From Paludibacteraceae bacterium (lineage in GTDB: Bacteria > Bacteroidota > Bacteroidia > Bacteroidales > Paludibacteraceae), in the NCBI GenBank assembly GCA_024399495.1, contig JAKSNY010000001.1, forward strand, positions 62,001-126,000: DNA of 64,000 bases. The letters run 5' to 3'. The position numbers and the translations under genes are program-made. Shown one piece after another: positions 8,950 through 18,588 of this stretch. The notes below the pieces were generated by a model, which saw nothing but the letters and a program-made list of their open reading frames with translations, was not told where the DNA came from and did no database searches. Position 1 is the first letter of the stretch, and each line of letters opens with the position of its first letter.

Positions 8950-10404
8950 GTGAAAAGAAAGAACATAATTATTCTTGCCGTATTTATGATGCTGACATTT
9001 GTGGGACTATTAAGTGTTCAGCTGCAATATTCCACTCAGATATTAGCAATGAGGGAAAAGAATTTTGATGATGCGGTAAAGCGTTCTTTATATATTGTAA
9101 GCAAGACTTTGGAGCAAGAGGAGGCGTTATCGTATTTGAACGAGGCTTTTGAAAAAGACCAAAGCGTACTGCCCCAGGAGATAAGGCAGGTATTTGCAAA
9201 TGAATCTGATTCATTTCCTGATTTAACGGTGCAGAGCATATCAAAAAACCAGCAGAAAATTCTGAAAGAGAGTTTCGCACGTAAAAAAATAATTTTTACC
9301 AATGTGGCTATGAAGTGGTTTAATGAGGCTCCAGACAAGCACCTTGTGGATAGAATAAATGTGTTGCATGTAGAAGACATTCTTACCCAGGAGTTAGATA
9401 ACAATGCTATATCAACACCTTTTTTAATATCGTTTATTGATTATGAGGGTAATGTTTTCGGCTCTGATACAAAGGTGTTGTCAGACACGATAATTGAGGA
9501 AAAGGAGTATTATTCTCAAAGGTTGTTTACCGAAGACGGTGACAGCAAGATGAATTTCATGAGGGTTAGATTTCCGGAAAGAGACAAGTTTATAATGCAT
9601 TCAATAGCACCCATATCGTTATTTTCAATTATATCAACCTTAATGCTGTTTGGCGTGTTCATCTCGGCCATAGCGCTTATGGTAAGGCAAAGAAGGCTCT
9701 CTGATAATAAAACTGAGTTTATGCACAATATGACTCATGAGCTTAAAACCCCGATATCAAGTATATCTTTAGCATCTCAAATGTTGAATGATGATTCGGT
9801 TGCAAAATCAGACAGTATGCGAAAGCATTTGACATCTGTCATAACAGAGGAGACAAAAAGATTAAGCTTTCAGGTTGAAAAGGTACTGCAGATATCATTA
9901 TTGGAAAACAAGGAGTCTATTCTTAAGTTCAAGCCAATGGATATCCATGCCATAATAGAGGGAGTGGTGAAGAATTTTGAAATTAAGGTTACAAGTAGCA
10001 AGGGGGAGTTGAAAACCAGCTTAGAGGCAAAAAACCACATAGCAAATGTAGATGAAATTCACTTTACAAACGTAATATATAATTTATTGGACAATGCTGT
10101 CAAATATTCTAAACAAGGAGAGCCGATAAAATTGAAAATAGGGACGTTTGACAACGAGAACAGAAAGCACACACTTACAATAACCATTGAGGATAACGGA
10201 ATAGGCATTCCCAAAGAGTATCAAAACAAGATATTTGAAAAATTTCAAAGAGTACCCACAGGCAATATTCATAATGTCAAGGGATTTGGATTGGGGTTGG
10301 CGTATGTTAAAAAAATGATTGCCCAACATGGAGGCACTATAGATTTGGAGAGTACCTTAGGAATAGGAACAAAATTTATAATCAATATACCAACTACATT
10401 ATGA
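8950..10404 (+). CDS. rprX: RprX-like sensor histidine kinase
   Basis: A membrane histidine kinase of 484 residues starting at GTG. Two membrane helices (about 5-24 and 218-242) enclose a periplasmic sensor of about 190 residues. The cytoplasmic part has the HisKA box FMHNMTHELKTPISS with phospho-acceptor His263, and a HATPase domain with N box NVIYNLLDNAVKYSK, G1 EDNGIGIP, F box FEKFQR and G2 GFGLGLAYVKKM. No HAMP domain is evident. The N-terminal pattern (basic start, one helix, then FDDAVKRSLYIVSKTLE) resembles Bacteroides RprX. It overlaps the response regulator by 4 bases, so the pair is a two-component system. The signal sensed is unknown. Confidence 0.86.
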   Translation: MKRKNIIILAVFMMLTFVGLLSVQLQYSTQILAMREKNFDDAVKRSLYIVSKTLEQEEALSYLNEAFEKDQSVLPQEIRQVFANESDSFPDLTVQSISKNQQKILKESFARKKIIFTNVAMKWFNEAPDKHLVDRINVLHVEDILTQELDNNAISTPFLISFIDYEGNVFGSDTKVLSDTIIEEKEYYSQRLFTEDGDSKMNFMRVRFPERDKFIMHSIAPISLFSIISTLMLFGVFISAIALMVRQRRLSDNKTEFMHNMTHELKTPISSISLASQMLNDDSVAKSDSMRKHLTSVITEETKRLSFQVEKVLQISLLENKESILKFKPMDIHAIIEGVVKNFEIKVTSSKGELKTSLEAKNHIANVDEIHFTNVIYNLLDNAVKYSKQGEPIKLKIGTFDNENRKHTLTITIEDNGIGIPKEYQNKIFEKFQRVPTGNIHNVKGFGLGLAYVKKMIAQHGGTIDLESTLGIGTKFIINIPTTL

Positions 10405-11117
10405 TTGGAAAAAGCATAAATGTTCTTCTATGTGAAGACGATGAAAGTTTCGGTATGCTATTGCGAGACTATCTTAAAGTTAAGGAGTTCAATACAGATT
10501 TATGTGTTGACGGCGAATCGGGTTATGAGGCATTCACGCAAAACCAATACGATATATGTTTGTTAGATGTTATGATGCCTAAGAAGGACGGTCTTACATT
10601 GGCTTCAGAGATAAGGGCCGCTAACAGTGAAGTGCCTATTATTTTATTGACAGCCAAAAACTTAAAAGATGATATTATTGACGGTTTCCGTCACGGTTGT
10701 GATGACTATATAACAAAACCATTCAGTATGGAAGAATTGTTGTGCAGAATGGAGGCGGTGTTGCGCAGGGCTAAAATCAAGCGTCAATCAGAAAAGGGGA
10801 CATACGTATTTGGGAAATACACTTTTGATTCTCAAAAACAGCAACTCTCTTTTGCTGATGACGATGAGGTTGTAAAACTTACCACAAAAGAATCTGATTT
10901 GCTATCACTGCTTTGTATGCACATGAATGAAATATTGGAACGAAACATTACATTAAGAACAATTTGGATAGACGATAACTATTTTAACGCACGCAGTATG
11001 GATGTGTATATTGCAAAGCTTAGAAAGTTGTTTGCAAAAGATAAGACCGTACAAATTATAAATATACATGGCAAGGGGTATAAATTAGTGGCTGCCTCTG
11101 CCAAGAGAGTGAAATGA
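10401..11117 (+). CDS. rprY: RprY-like OmpR-family response regulator
   Basis: A 238-residue regulator with an N-terminal receiver domain (LLCEDDESFG acidic pocket, phospho-acceptor Asp56 in CLLDVMMPKKDG, LLTAKN switch Thr, DDYITKPF Lys) and a C-terminal winged-helix DNA-binding domain (about 130-235) ending in IINIHGKGYKLV. It resembles RprY of Bacteroides and Porphyromonas. It overlaps the kinase by 4 bases upstream and the PorE-like gene by 4 bases downstream, so kinase, regulator and outer-membrane lipoprotein are probably translated together. DNA targets cannot be read from this window. Confidence 0.86.
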   Translation: MIGKSINVLLCEDDESFGMLLRDYLKVKEFNTDLCVDGESGYEAFTQNQYDICLLDVMMPKKDGLTLASEIRAANSEVPIILLTAKNLKDDIIDGFRHGCDDYITKPFSMEELLCRMEAVLRRAKIKRQSEKGTYVFGKYTFDSQKQQLSFADDDEVVKLTTKESDLLSLLCMHMNEILERNITLRTIWIDDNYFNARSMDVYIAKLRKLFAKDKTVQIINIHGKGYKLVAASAKRVK

Positions 11118-13108
11118 GAGTAAGATTATTTATACTTTTAGCTATTGTAATAGCCTCTACATCATGCAACTTGAACAGGAGGATTCAAAAGGCGGACAAA
11201 AAGTTTGCATTGGGTGAGTATTATCGTGCCGCAGAGATGTATAAAGCTATTTATCCCAATGTGCCTTCAAAAAAGAAGGCATTGAAAGGCTCTGTTGCAT
11301 ATAAAATGGGTAATGCATATCGCCTTATTGACAATAATCTCAAGGCTGAACCGGCTTATAAGAATGCTGTCAAATATGGCAATAAGGATAGTTTGGTGTT
11401 CTATTTTTATGCAGAGGTGTTGCGTTCAAACGGCAAGTATAAAGAGGCTATGAAAATGTATGAGAGGCAGGCTGAACTGTCTGGTTCTTCTGATATAATA
11501 GACAATGGGATTGAATCGTGTAAAAAGGCTACAGAGGATTGGAAAAAGCCGATAGGTTTTGTGGTGGCAAAAGATAAGGTGTTCAATTCAAAGTATTCTG
11601 ATTTTTGCCCCACTTTTGCAAGTGCCAGCAATGATGTGCTTTATTTTAATTCAACAAGAGTGGCGAAAGGGGCTAAGAAGAAAAACAAAAACAGCAATAT
11701 AACAGGTCAACGCAACAATCAAATATATTCAACAAAAACAAATGTCAAAGGGGTTTGGGATACTCCATCTATTGTAGATGATATCAACACTGAATTTGAC
11801 CAAGGGGCTATATGTTTCTCGTCAGATTTTCAGACAATGTATTATACTTTAAGCAAGATTGTAAAGGGTGAGACTTTGGGTGCCGCAGTCTATTCCGCAC
11901 AACGTACAGGTGCTACTTGGAGTGAGCCTCAATTGGTAAAGATAATGGCAGATTCAAGCATTACCGTAGCACACCCGGCATTAGATAAAGACGGAGAATG
12001 GCTCTATTTTGTGAGTGATATGGAAGGCACTTTGGGAGGGAAGGATATTTGGCGGACGCACAAAACGACTGATGGTTGGAGTAAGCCTCAGAATATGGGT
12101 CCCACTATAAATACTGCAGGTGATGAGATGTTTCCTTATTTTGCTCCCGATGGCACTTTTTATTTTTCAAGTAACGGGCACGAAGGTTTTGGTGGTTTGG
12201 ATATATTTTCTGCAAAGCAGACAGAGTCTGCGACAAAAGACTCAATACCTGATTGGGAGGTTGTAAATCTTATGCAACCTATAAATTCAAAAAGTGATGA
12301 ATTTGGCATAACAGTATCTTCTGATGGCGATTGGGGCTATTTTTCATCAAACAGAGGTGATAGAAAGAATTATGACCATATATATAAGTTTGAGGTTCCA
12401 CACCACACATTTGCGGTACAAGGTGCGGTTGTGGGCACATCGGGAGAGGAGTTAGGTGACGCAGTAATAAAACTTGTAGGAGACAACGGGACTATAGAGA
12501 CTATAAGGCCTAAAAAGAACGGTACCTATATCCAGGACATAACTCCTAATGCAAAATACCTGTTGCTTGCCACATGTCGCGGATATTTGAACTCTAAACA
12601 GGAGTTAGAGGTTGGAAATTTGGAAAAAAGCGCTAATTTTAAAGTTGATTTTACTTTGACGTCTATTTCCAAGCCAGTTAAAATGGATAATATATTCTAT
12701 GAATTTGGGTCTGCAAAATTGACCGAGGATTCATACAAAGGGTTGGATGGACTTGTCAAGTTGCTTAATGATAATCCCAATATAACCATTGAGATAGGGG
12801 CACACACAGACTATGTAGGTGGCGATGAGTCCAATCTTAAACTATCTAAAGAGCGTGCTGGCAGTGTGGTTGATTACCTGCTGCTTAAGGGTATTGATAA
12901 AGAAAGAATCTCTGCTGTAGGTTATGGAGAGACAGTTCCTGTAAAACCCGATAAGGCGTTGGTCAGGCAAAACAGATTCTTAAAGGTTAATGTTCCGTTG
13001 ACAGAGGAATTTATCAAAACCCTTACTCCAGAACAGCAGGAAAAGGCAAACCAAATCAATCGTAGAACAGAATTTAAGGTATTAAAGACAACGTATAAAA
13101 TGTACTAA
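11114..13108 (+). CDS. porE: PorE-like lipoprotein: TPR, PD40 propeller, carboxypeptidase-like and OmpA domains
   Basis: An outer-membrane lipoprotein of 664 residues. The lipobox IASTSC puts the lipidated cysteine at residue 18. The order is TPR-like helices (about 20-140), WD40-like PD40 propeller repeats (about 155-430; for example [17 protein letters not shown] and [17 protein letters not shown]), a small carboxypeptidase-regulatory-like domain (about 435-520) and an OmpA peptidoglycan-binding domain (about 525-640; [30 protein letters not shown]). This order and length match Porphyromonas PorE, which anchors the type IX secretion machinery to peptidoglycan. Other PD40-OmpA proteins exist (one lies at 52426-54021), so the orthology is probable rather than certain. 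Its overlap with the rprY-like gene suggests shared control. Confidence 0.75.
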   Translation: MRVRLFILLAIVIASTSCNLNRRIQKADKKFALGEYYRAAEMYKAIYPNVPSKKKALKGSVAYKMGNAYRLIDNNLKAEPAYKNAVKYGNKDSLVFYFYAEVLRSNGKYKEAMKMYERQAELSGSSDIIDNGIESCKKATEDWKKPIGFVVAKDKVFNSKYSDFCPTFASASNDVLYFNSTRVAKGAKKKNKNSNITGQRNNQIYSTKTNVKGVWDTPSIVDDINTEFDQGAICFSSDFQTMYYTLSKIVKGETLGAAVYSAQRTGATWSEPQLVKIMADSSITVAHPALDKDGEWLYFVSDMEGTLGGKDIWRTHKTTDGWSKPQNMGPTINTAGDEMFPYFAPDGTFYFSSNGHEGFGGLDIFSAKQTESATKDSIPDWEVVNLMQPINSKSDEFGITVSSDGDWGYFSSNRGDRKNYDHIYKFEVPHHTFAVQGAVVGTSGEELGDAVIKLVGDNGTIETIRPKKNGTYIQDITPNAKYLLLATCRGYLNSKQELEVGNLEKSANFKVDFTLTSISKPVKMDNIFYEFGSAKLTEDSYKGLDGLVKLLNDNPNITIEIGAHTDYVGGDESNLKLSKERAGSVVDYLLLKGIDKERISAVGYGETVPVKPDKALVRQNRFLKVNVPLTEEFIKTLTPEQQEKANQINRRTEFKVLKTTYKMY

Positions 13109-13109
13109 T

Positions 13110-13155
13110 GGTGATTTGGTGATTCGTTTATTTGATTTAGTATCACCTCATCACC
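13110..13155. promoter_or_regulatory. Two-part hairpin before thyA
   Basis: Two GGTGAT words (13110-13115 and 13118-13123) can pair with two ATCACC words (13142-13147 and 13150-13155), giving a 12-bp stem with a 2-base internal loop and an 18-base apical loop. No T-tract follows, so it looks more like a processing or attenuation element than a terminator. Its last base is 23 bases before the thyA ATG. Confidence 0.4.
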
Positions 13156-13178
13156 GTATTACCGTATCATCAGAAATT

Positions 13179-13973
13179 ATGAAACAATATTTGGATTTAC
13201 TAAACAGAGTGCTTACAGAGGGTGTTGAGAAAACAGACCGTACCGGCACCGGTACAATAAGTGTTTTTGGTCATCAGATGAGATTTTCAATGGCAGAGGG
13301 TTTCCCGCTTCTTACCACTAAAAAATTACATTTGAAATCAATCATTTATGAGTTGTTATGGTTCCTTAACGGAGACACTAACGTAAAGTATCTTCAAGAT
13401 AATGGAGTCAGGATTTGGAATGAGTGGGCTGACCCCGATGGTTCATTAGGACATATATATGGCTATCAATGGCGTTCATGGCCTGATTATAAGGGTGGTT
13501 CAATAGACCAAATACAGCAGGCGGTTGATACAATAAAAAACAACCCTGATTCACGTAGAATCATTGTAAGTGCATGGAATGTAGGCGATTTGGATAATAT
13601 GAATCTTCCGCCCTGTCATGCTTTCTTCCAGTTCTATGTTGCAGACGGAAAACTTAGCTTGCAACTGTACCAGCGTAGTGCGGATATCTTTTTAGGAGTG
13701 CCTTTCAATATTGCGTCATACGCATTGTTGCTTAAAATGACGGCTCAGGTTTGCGGATTGGAGACGGGAGATTTTGTGCATACATTAGGAGACGCTCATA
13801 TATATAAGAACCATTTGGAGCAGGTAAAATTGCAATTGACAAGAGAGCCAAGACCATTGCCTCAGATGAAGATAAATCCGGATGTAAAAAGCATTTTTGA
13901 TTTTAAGTTTGAGGATTTTGAATTGGTAGGATATGACCCACATCCCCACATTGCAGGTAAAGTTTCTGTTTAA
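13179..13973 (+). CDS. thyA: Thymidylate synthase
   Basis: Converts dUMP to dTMP with methylenetetrahydrofolate, releasing dihydrofolate. Starting at the ATG of [12 protein letters not shown] gives 264 residues, the length of the E. coli enzyme; an in-frame start 63 bases upstream adds residues unlike the family and would run through the hairpin at 13110-13155. Visible features are DRTGTGT, the nucleophile Cys146 in [28 protein letters not shown] and HIYKNHLEQ. It is followed 14 bases later by folA, which recycles the dihydrofolate formed. Confidence 0.97.
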   Translation: MKQYLDLLNRVLTEGVEKTDRTGTGTISVFGHQMRFSMAEGFPLLTTKKLHLKSIIYELLWFLNGDTNVKYLQDNGVRIWNEWADPDGSLGHIYGYQWRSWPDYKGGSIDQIQQAVDTIKNNPDSRRIIVSAWNVGDLDNMNLPPCHAFFQFYVADGKLSLQLYQRSADIFLGVPFNIASYALLLKMTAQVCGLETGDFVHTLGDAHIYKNHLEQVKLQLTREPRPLPQMKINPDVKSIFDFKFEDFELVGYDPHPHIAGKVSV

Positions 13974-13987
13974 TATAAATTAGGATT

Positions 13988-14485
13988 ATGACAATAACGT
14001 TAATAGTTGCTAAAGACCTTAATGACGGAATTGGTAAGGATAATCAGCTGTTGTGTCATTTATCGGCAGATTTAAAGCACTTTAAGGCATTAACTACCGG
14101 TCATACGGTAATTATGGGTAGAAAGACGTACGATTCACTGCCTAATGGAGCCTTGCCTAACAGGAGGAATATAGTAATATCGCATCAAAAAGGTCTTGAA
14201 TTAGCGAATTGTAATGTATATGAATCTTTAGATAATGCGTTCGCATCTTGTAAATCAACAGATAAGGTTTTTGTTATAGGGGGAGCGTCCATATATGCAC
14301 AGGCAATTGCGAATGCAGATTTTTTAGAAATAACAGAAATAGGCAGTCGCTTTGATGCTGATGTGTTTTTTCCACATATAGATACCGCTATTTGGGAGGA
14401 GGTCTCACGAGAAGAATTCGCCCAAGATGATAAAAATCCATATCCTTATTCTTTTGTTTCATATAAAAGGGTAAAAACTTATTAA
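13988..14485 (+). CDS. folA: Dihydrofolate reductase
   Basis: Reduces dihydrofolate to tetrahydrofolate with NADPH. The 165-residue protein has the normal length and motifs: LIVAKDLNDGIGKDNQL, the active-site acidic residue Asp28 in HLSADLKHFK, VIMGRKTYDSLP, and VFVIGGASIYAQAI near residue 96. It follows thyA closely, so the two enzymes of the thymidylate cycle are co-expressed. The next gene, purH, uses 10-formyltetrahydrofolate but has its own promoter. Confidence 0.96.
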   Translation: MTITLIVAKDLNDGIGKDNQLLCHLSADLKHFKALTTGHTVIMGRKTYDSLPNGALPNRRNIVISHQKGLELANCNVYESLDNAFASCKSTDKVFVIGGASIYAQAIANADFLEITEIGSRFDADVFFPHIDTAIWEEVSREEFAQDDKNPYPYSFVSYKRVKTY

Positions 14486-14512
14486 CAATATGGTATTTTT
14501 AATTCGTTGTAA

Positions 14513-14543
14513 TTGTTTCATTTACAACTATTTTGTAGATTTG
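14513..14543 (+). promoter_or_regulatory. Promoter of purH
   Basis: TTG at 14513-14515, a 20-base spacer and TAGATTTG at 14536-14543 fit the Bacteroidota -33/-7 pattern. Transcription would start near 14550, about 30 bases before the purH ATG. Confidence 0.6.
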
Positions 14544-14578
14544 CATAAAATTTGGAAATTTGCAAATAACAGTAATAT

Positions 14579-16099
14579 ATGGAACAAAAAAGAATTAAAA
14601 ATGCTTTAGTGTCTGTTTTCCACAAAGAGAATCTTGACATTATTATTAAAAAACTTCATCAAGAGGGTGTGCAGTTGCTATCTACAGGTGGCACGCAGTC
14701 GTTTATTGAGAGTTTGGGCATTCCGTGTAAGACGGTTGAAAGTCTGACAGGCTATCCTTCTATTTTAGGAGGTCGTGTAAAAACGCTTCATCCAAAAGTT
14801 TTTGGTGGCATACTGGGACGCAGAGAGATGCCTCAGGATTTGGACCAAATGAGTCAGTATGAGATTCCGGAGATTGACCTTGTCATTGTTGATTTATATC
14901 CTTTTGAGGATACAGTAAAAAGCGGTGCTCCGGAGGCCGACATAATTGAGAAAATAGACATAGGCGGCATATCCCTTATCCGTGCAGCGGCTAAAAACTA
15001 CAAGGATGTGGTGATTGTAGCGTCTCAAGCTCAATACGCTCCGTTGCTTGACATGTTGAATGAGAGCGGGGCTCAATCATCACTTGAGCAACGTAAATTC
15101 TTTGCAAAGGAAGCATTCGGAGTGTCAAGCCTTTACGATTCAGCTATTTTCAATTATTTTGATGGAGGCGAAGGTAGTGCGTTCCGCAGTGCCATGGACA
15201 GTGTTAAGACGTTGCGTTATGGAGAGAATCCACATCAAAAAGGATACTTCTATGGCAAGTTTGAGGATATGTTTGAACAGATACAAGGCAAGGAGATATC
15301 TTATAATAACCTGCTTGATATTGATGCGGCAGTTAATCTGATAGGTGATTTTGACGATATTACTTTTGCCATTTTAAAGCACAATAACGCTTGTGGTGTG
15401 GCATCTCGTCCTACGCTGGTTGAAGCATGGAAAGATGCGTTGGCTGGAGACCCTGTTTCCGCTTTTGGCGGTGTACTTATAGCCAATGCCCCGATAGACA
15501 AAGCCACAGCAGATGAGATAACCAAGATATTCTTTGAGGTTATCATTGCACCTGATTATGATATGGACGCACTGGAGGTTCTTTCTCAGAAAAAGAACAG
15601 GATAATATTGGTTCAGAAACAAGCCAACTCAAACAAAAAATTATTCCGTACAGTTCTAAATGGCGTTTTGGTTCAAGACCGTGACTGTAGCGTGGAAGGT
15701 GCTTCTGACTTTAAGCCTGTTACCACACGTCAGGCAACAGAAATTGAGGTGCAGGATATGATTTTTGCAAATAAGATAGTTAAGCATTCCAAGTCAAACT
15801 CAATAGTGCTTGCTAAAAACGGTCAGTTGTGTGCAAGCGGTGTAGGGCAGACTTCACGTGTTGATGCTCTTAAACAGGCTATAGAAAAGGCGGCTTCATT
15901 TAATATGGATTTGAACGGGGCTGTTATGGCTTCAGATGCATTCTTCCCATTTGCAGATTGTGTTGAGATTGCACATAAGGCAGGAATAACCGCAGTTGTT
16001 CAACCTGGAGGTTCTGTACGTGACCAAGAGTCTTTTGATTATTGTGAGAAAAACGGAATGGCGATGGTTATTACCGGCATCCGTCATTTCAAGCACTAA
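14579..16099 (+). CDS. purH: Bifunctional AICAR transformylase / IMP cyclohydrolase
   Basis: Catalyses the last two steps of purine synthesis: formylation of AICAR with 10-formyltetrahydrofolate and ring closure to IMP. The 506-residue protein begins with the MGS-like cyclohydrolase domain (about 1-190; STGGTQSFIESLG, GRVKTLHPKVFGGILGRR, IDIGGISLIRAAAKNY) and continues with the transformylase domain (RYGENPHQKGYFY, LKHNNACGVA, DPVSAFGGVL, PGGSVRDQESFDYCEKNG). Length and motifs are normal. It follows folA, continuing the folate one-carbon theme, but a good promoter precedes it. Confidence 0.97.
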   Translation: MEQKRIKNALVSVFHKENLDIIIKKLHQEGVQLLSTGGTQSFIESLGIPCKTVESLTGYPSILGGRVKTLHPKVFGGILGRREMPQDLDQMSQYEIPEIDLVIVDLYPFEDTVKSGAPEADIIEKIDIGGISLIRAAAKNYKDVVIVASQAQYAPLLDMLNESGAQSSLEQRKFFAKEAFGVSSLYDSAIFNYFDGGEGSAFRSAMDSVKTLRYGENPHQKGYFYGKFEDMFEQIQGKEISYNNLLDIDAAVNLIGDFDDITFAILKHNNACGVASRPTLVEAWKDALAGDPVSAFGGVLIANAPIDKATADEITKIFFEVIIAPDYDMDALEVLSQKKNRIILVQKQANSNKKLFRTVLNGVLVQDRDCSVEGASDFKPVTTRQATEIEVQDMIFANKIVKHSKSNSIVLAKNGQLCASGVGQTSRVDALKQAIEKAASFNMDLNGAVMASDAFFPFADCVEIAHKAGITAVVQPGGSVRDQESFDYCEKNGMAMVITGIRHFKH

Positions 16100-16107
16100 T
16101 TATTATT

Positions 16108-16115
16108 TAACTTTG
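16108..16115 (+). promoter_or_regulatory. -7-like box in the purH-mreB gap
   Basis: TAACTTTG matches the Bacteroidota -7 consensus and lies 109 bases before the mreB ATG. It is a candidate promoter for the mre operon; no -33 element is evident. Confidence 0.35.
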
Positions 16116-16223
16116 TTAAAACAAGTTTTAACCATGTTACTTCGTCACTCGGCATAATATAAGTAAACTTAATTCTGCCCTCGTTCCTAGTAACAGTTAA
16201 CTTTCAACTTTCAATTATTTAAT

Positions 16224-17249
16224 ATGGGTTTATTTTCATTTACACAGGAGTTGGCAATGGATTTAGGAACAGCCAATTCCATAATAATTCAAAATGGTAA
16301 GATTGTTTTGGACGAGCCGTCTATAGTGGCTCTTGACCGCAGGACAGATAAATTAGTGGCAATAGGCGAGAAGGCACGTCAAATGCAGGGACGTGAGCAT
16401 CAGGATATAAAGACTGTACGTCCGTTGCGTGATGGTGTAATTGCAGATTTTTATGCAGCGGAAGAGATGATTCGCGGTATGATTAAAATGATTAATCATA
16501 AGCACAATCTGTTCGCCCCTTCGCTCAGAATGGTGGTATGTATCCCATCGGGCAGTACAGAGGTTGAAATACGTGCCGTGCGTGATTCAGCAGAGCATGC
16601 AGGAGGCAGGGAGGTTTATATGATTTTTGAACCAATGGCAGCTGCTATGGGAATTGGAATTGACGTAGAGGCACCGGAAGGTCAGATGATTGTTGATATA
16701 GGTGGTGGTACTACAGAGATTGCTGTTATCTCTTTAGGAGGATTGGTTTGTAATGAGTCTATTCGTATTGCGGGAGACGAGCTTACAAATGACATCATAG
16801 CATATATGGGTCAAATACACAACATAAGGATAGGAGAACGTACAGCAGAACTTATCAAAATAAACGTGGGTTCTGCATTAACAGAACTTGATGATGATGA
16901 GGCTCCTGAAGATTATGTAGTGCATGGACCAAACCGTATGACGGCATTACCTATGGAGGTTCCTGTCTCTTATCAGGAGATTGCTCACTGTTTGGATAAG
17001 TCAATCAATAAGATGGAGACTGCAATCCTTGTTGCTCTGGAGCATACTCCTCCTGAGTTATATGCAGATATTGTACGTAATGGTATTCATCTTGCCGGAG
17101 GCGGTGCTTTATTGAGAGGACTTGCCAAACGTTTTACAGATAAGGTCAATATTCCGTTCCATATTGCAGAAGATCCTCTTCATGCAGTTGCAAGAGGAAC
17201 CGGTCTCGCCCTTAAAAATGTGGATAATTATTCTTTCTTGATGAGATAA
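16224..17249 (+). CDS. mreB: Rod shape-determining protein MreB
   Basis: Actin-like ATPase that forms membrane-bound filaments and guides lateral wall synthesis. The 341-residue protein starts with a short amphipathic tail (MGLFSFTQE) and shows phosphate 1 MDLGTANSIII, the connect and phosphate 2 loops DIGGGTTEIAVISLGG, and the adenosine motif LAGGGALLRGL. Its stop overlaps the mreC start by one base (TAATG). It heads the conserved mreB-mreC-mreD-mrdA-rodA operon of the elongasome, so the organism is probably rod-shaped. Confidence 0.97.
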   Translation: MGLFSFTQELAMDLGTANSIIIQNGKIVLDEPSIVALDRRTDKLVAIGEKARQMQGREHQDIKTVRPLRDGVIADFYAAEEMIRGMIKMINHKHNLFAPSLRMVVCIPSGSTEVEIRAVRDSAEHAGGREVYMIFEPMAAAMGIGIDVEAPEGQMIVDIGGGTTEIAVISLGGLVCNESIRIAGDELTNDIIAYMGQIHNIRIGERTAELIKINVGSALTELDDDEAPEDYVVHGPNRMTALPMEVPVSYQEIAHCLDKSINKMETAILVALEHTPPELYADIVRNGIHLAGGGALLRGLAKRFTDKVNIPFHIAEDPLHAVARGTGLALKNVDNYSFLMR

Positions 17250-18097
17250 TGAGAAATCTTATCAAGATTTTGATAAAGATTGCACCGCTGCTGCTGTTTG
17301 TTTTATTGGAGACAGTGGCAGTGGTTTTAATGGTACAGCGGAGCCGTTATCATAATTACGCCATTACCAGTACTGCTAATGTAGTGGCTGGCGGTGTGTT
17401 TGAAGTTACAAGTGCAGTCACATCGTATTTCTCGTTGGGCACCATAAATAATAAACTTGCGTTAGAAAACAGCAACTTGAAAAACGAGATTGAGATTTTA
17501 AGGAAGAGACTGTCATTATATAATGACAGTATCCCCAATGCAAAATCAGATTCAGGTTTCAACATAAGTTATATACCGGCAAAAGTTATTGGAAGTTCAG
17601 TTAATAAATTGGACAATTATGTGACTCTTGACAAGGGGACTGATGATGGCATTAAACCCGATATGGGGGTTGTTTGCAGTGAAGGTGTGGTTGGTATAGT
17701 TGTTACAGCATCAAGGCATTTCAGCGTTGTACTTCCTATTATTAATTCGGAATCAAAAATAAGTTGCAGACTTGACAGTTCCAAAACATTGGGTTCTCTT
17801 ATATGGCATGGATTTGACCCATCTTATGCACAATTAGAGGAGATACCAAGACACGTAATCGTTAACAAGGGGGAAAAGGTTTATACAAGTGGTTTTTCAT
17901 ATATATTTCCAGAGGGTGTGCCTGTAGGTGTGGTGGAAGAGGTTGAACTCAAGGATTCAGACAGTTTCTATTACATAAAAGTGAAATTGAATACATCTTT
18001 TTATACAATCTCATACGTTGATGTGGTTAATTTCAGTGAGCAGAAAGAACTAAAACAACTTAATGAAAATATTACTGCAAATGGACAGAGTCATTAG
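17249..18097 (+). CDS. mreC: Rod shape-determining protein MreC
   Basis: Bitopic periplasmic protein that activates the PBP2-RodA pair. The 282-residue protein has one membrane helix (about 8-29), a coiled-coil segment (about 70-95; NSNLKNEIEILRKRLSLY) and two beta domains with family motifs NYVTLDKGTDDGIKPDMGVV and GEKVYTSGFSYIFPEGVPVG. The C-terminus is short and Gln/Asn-rich. It overlaps mreD, consistent with coupled expression. Confidence 0.94.
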   Translation: MRNLIKILIKIAPLLLFVLLETVAVVLMVQRSRYHNYAITSTANVVAGGVFEVTSAVTSYFSLGTINNKLALENSNLKNEIEILRKRLSLYNDSIPNAKSDSGFNISYIPAKVIGSSVNKLDNYVTLDKGTDDGIKPDMGVVCSEGVVGIVVTASRHFSVVLPIINSESKISCRLDSSKTLGSLIWHGFDPSYAQLEEIPRHVIVNKGEKVYTSGFSYIFPEGVPVGVVEEVELKDSDSFYYIKVKLNTSFYTISYVDVVNFSEQKELKQLNENITANGQSH

Positions 18098-18578
18098 ATA
18101 TACTGTAATGTTTATTGTTTTAGTGCTACTTCAAGCGGTACTATTCGGTAATATTGATTATTTTGGATTTATATGTCCGTATGTGTACGTACTTTTCTTT
18201 ATTGCTCTGCCTATCGGATTTAACTGTTACGGAGCAATGGGGCTTGCTTTTCTTATGGGCTTGCTGATTGATATTTTCAGTTGTACCCCAGGTGTTCACA
18301 TAGCGTCAACAGTGCTTCTTGCGTTTGTACGTGATTATTGGATAAAGGTTATTCTTCCTCATAATGAATTAGGTTCTGTGGAGCCCTCAATGAGTAATTT
18401 AGGATTCGGCAATTTCATCAAATACTCATTACCCCTTGTATTGGCACACCATCTGATACTCTTTTTTGCGGAGTCGTGGTCATTCACTGATGCGTGGTTT
18501 GCAATAGTAAAGGCTGTGGTGAATGCCGTTATCACAATGATGCTGATTTTGTCTTATTACCTTATAAAGAGAAAATAA
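18081..18578 (+). CDS. mreD: Rod shape-determining protein MreD
   Basis: Integral membrane partner of MreC, 165 residues from this ATG, with about five hydrophobic helices. The segment LAFLMGLLIDIFSCTPGVH (about residues 50-68) is the conserved MreD core containing the GLxxD motif. An in-frame ATG at 18063 would add six residues and lengthen the overlap with mreC from 17 to 35 bases; the shorter form begins with MDRVIRYTV, which looks natural for a first helix. Position between mreC and mrdA settles the assignment. Confidence 0.87.
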   Translation: MDRVIRYTVMFIVLVLLQAVLFGNIDYFGFICPYVYVLFFIALPIGFNCYGAMGLAFLMGLLIDIFSCTPGVHIASTVLLAFVRDYWIKVILPHNELGSVEPSMSNLGFGNFIKYSLPLVLAHHLILFFAESWSFTDAWFAIVKAVVNAVITMMLILSYYLIKRK

Positions 18579-18588
18579 CCAAAAGGGA

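Noticed and set aside
13116-13178. Longer N-terminus of thymidylate synthase
   Set aside because: The 264-residue form matches the family length, and the extra part spans a hairpin.
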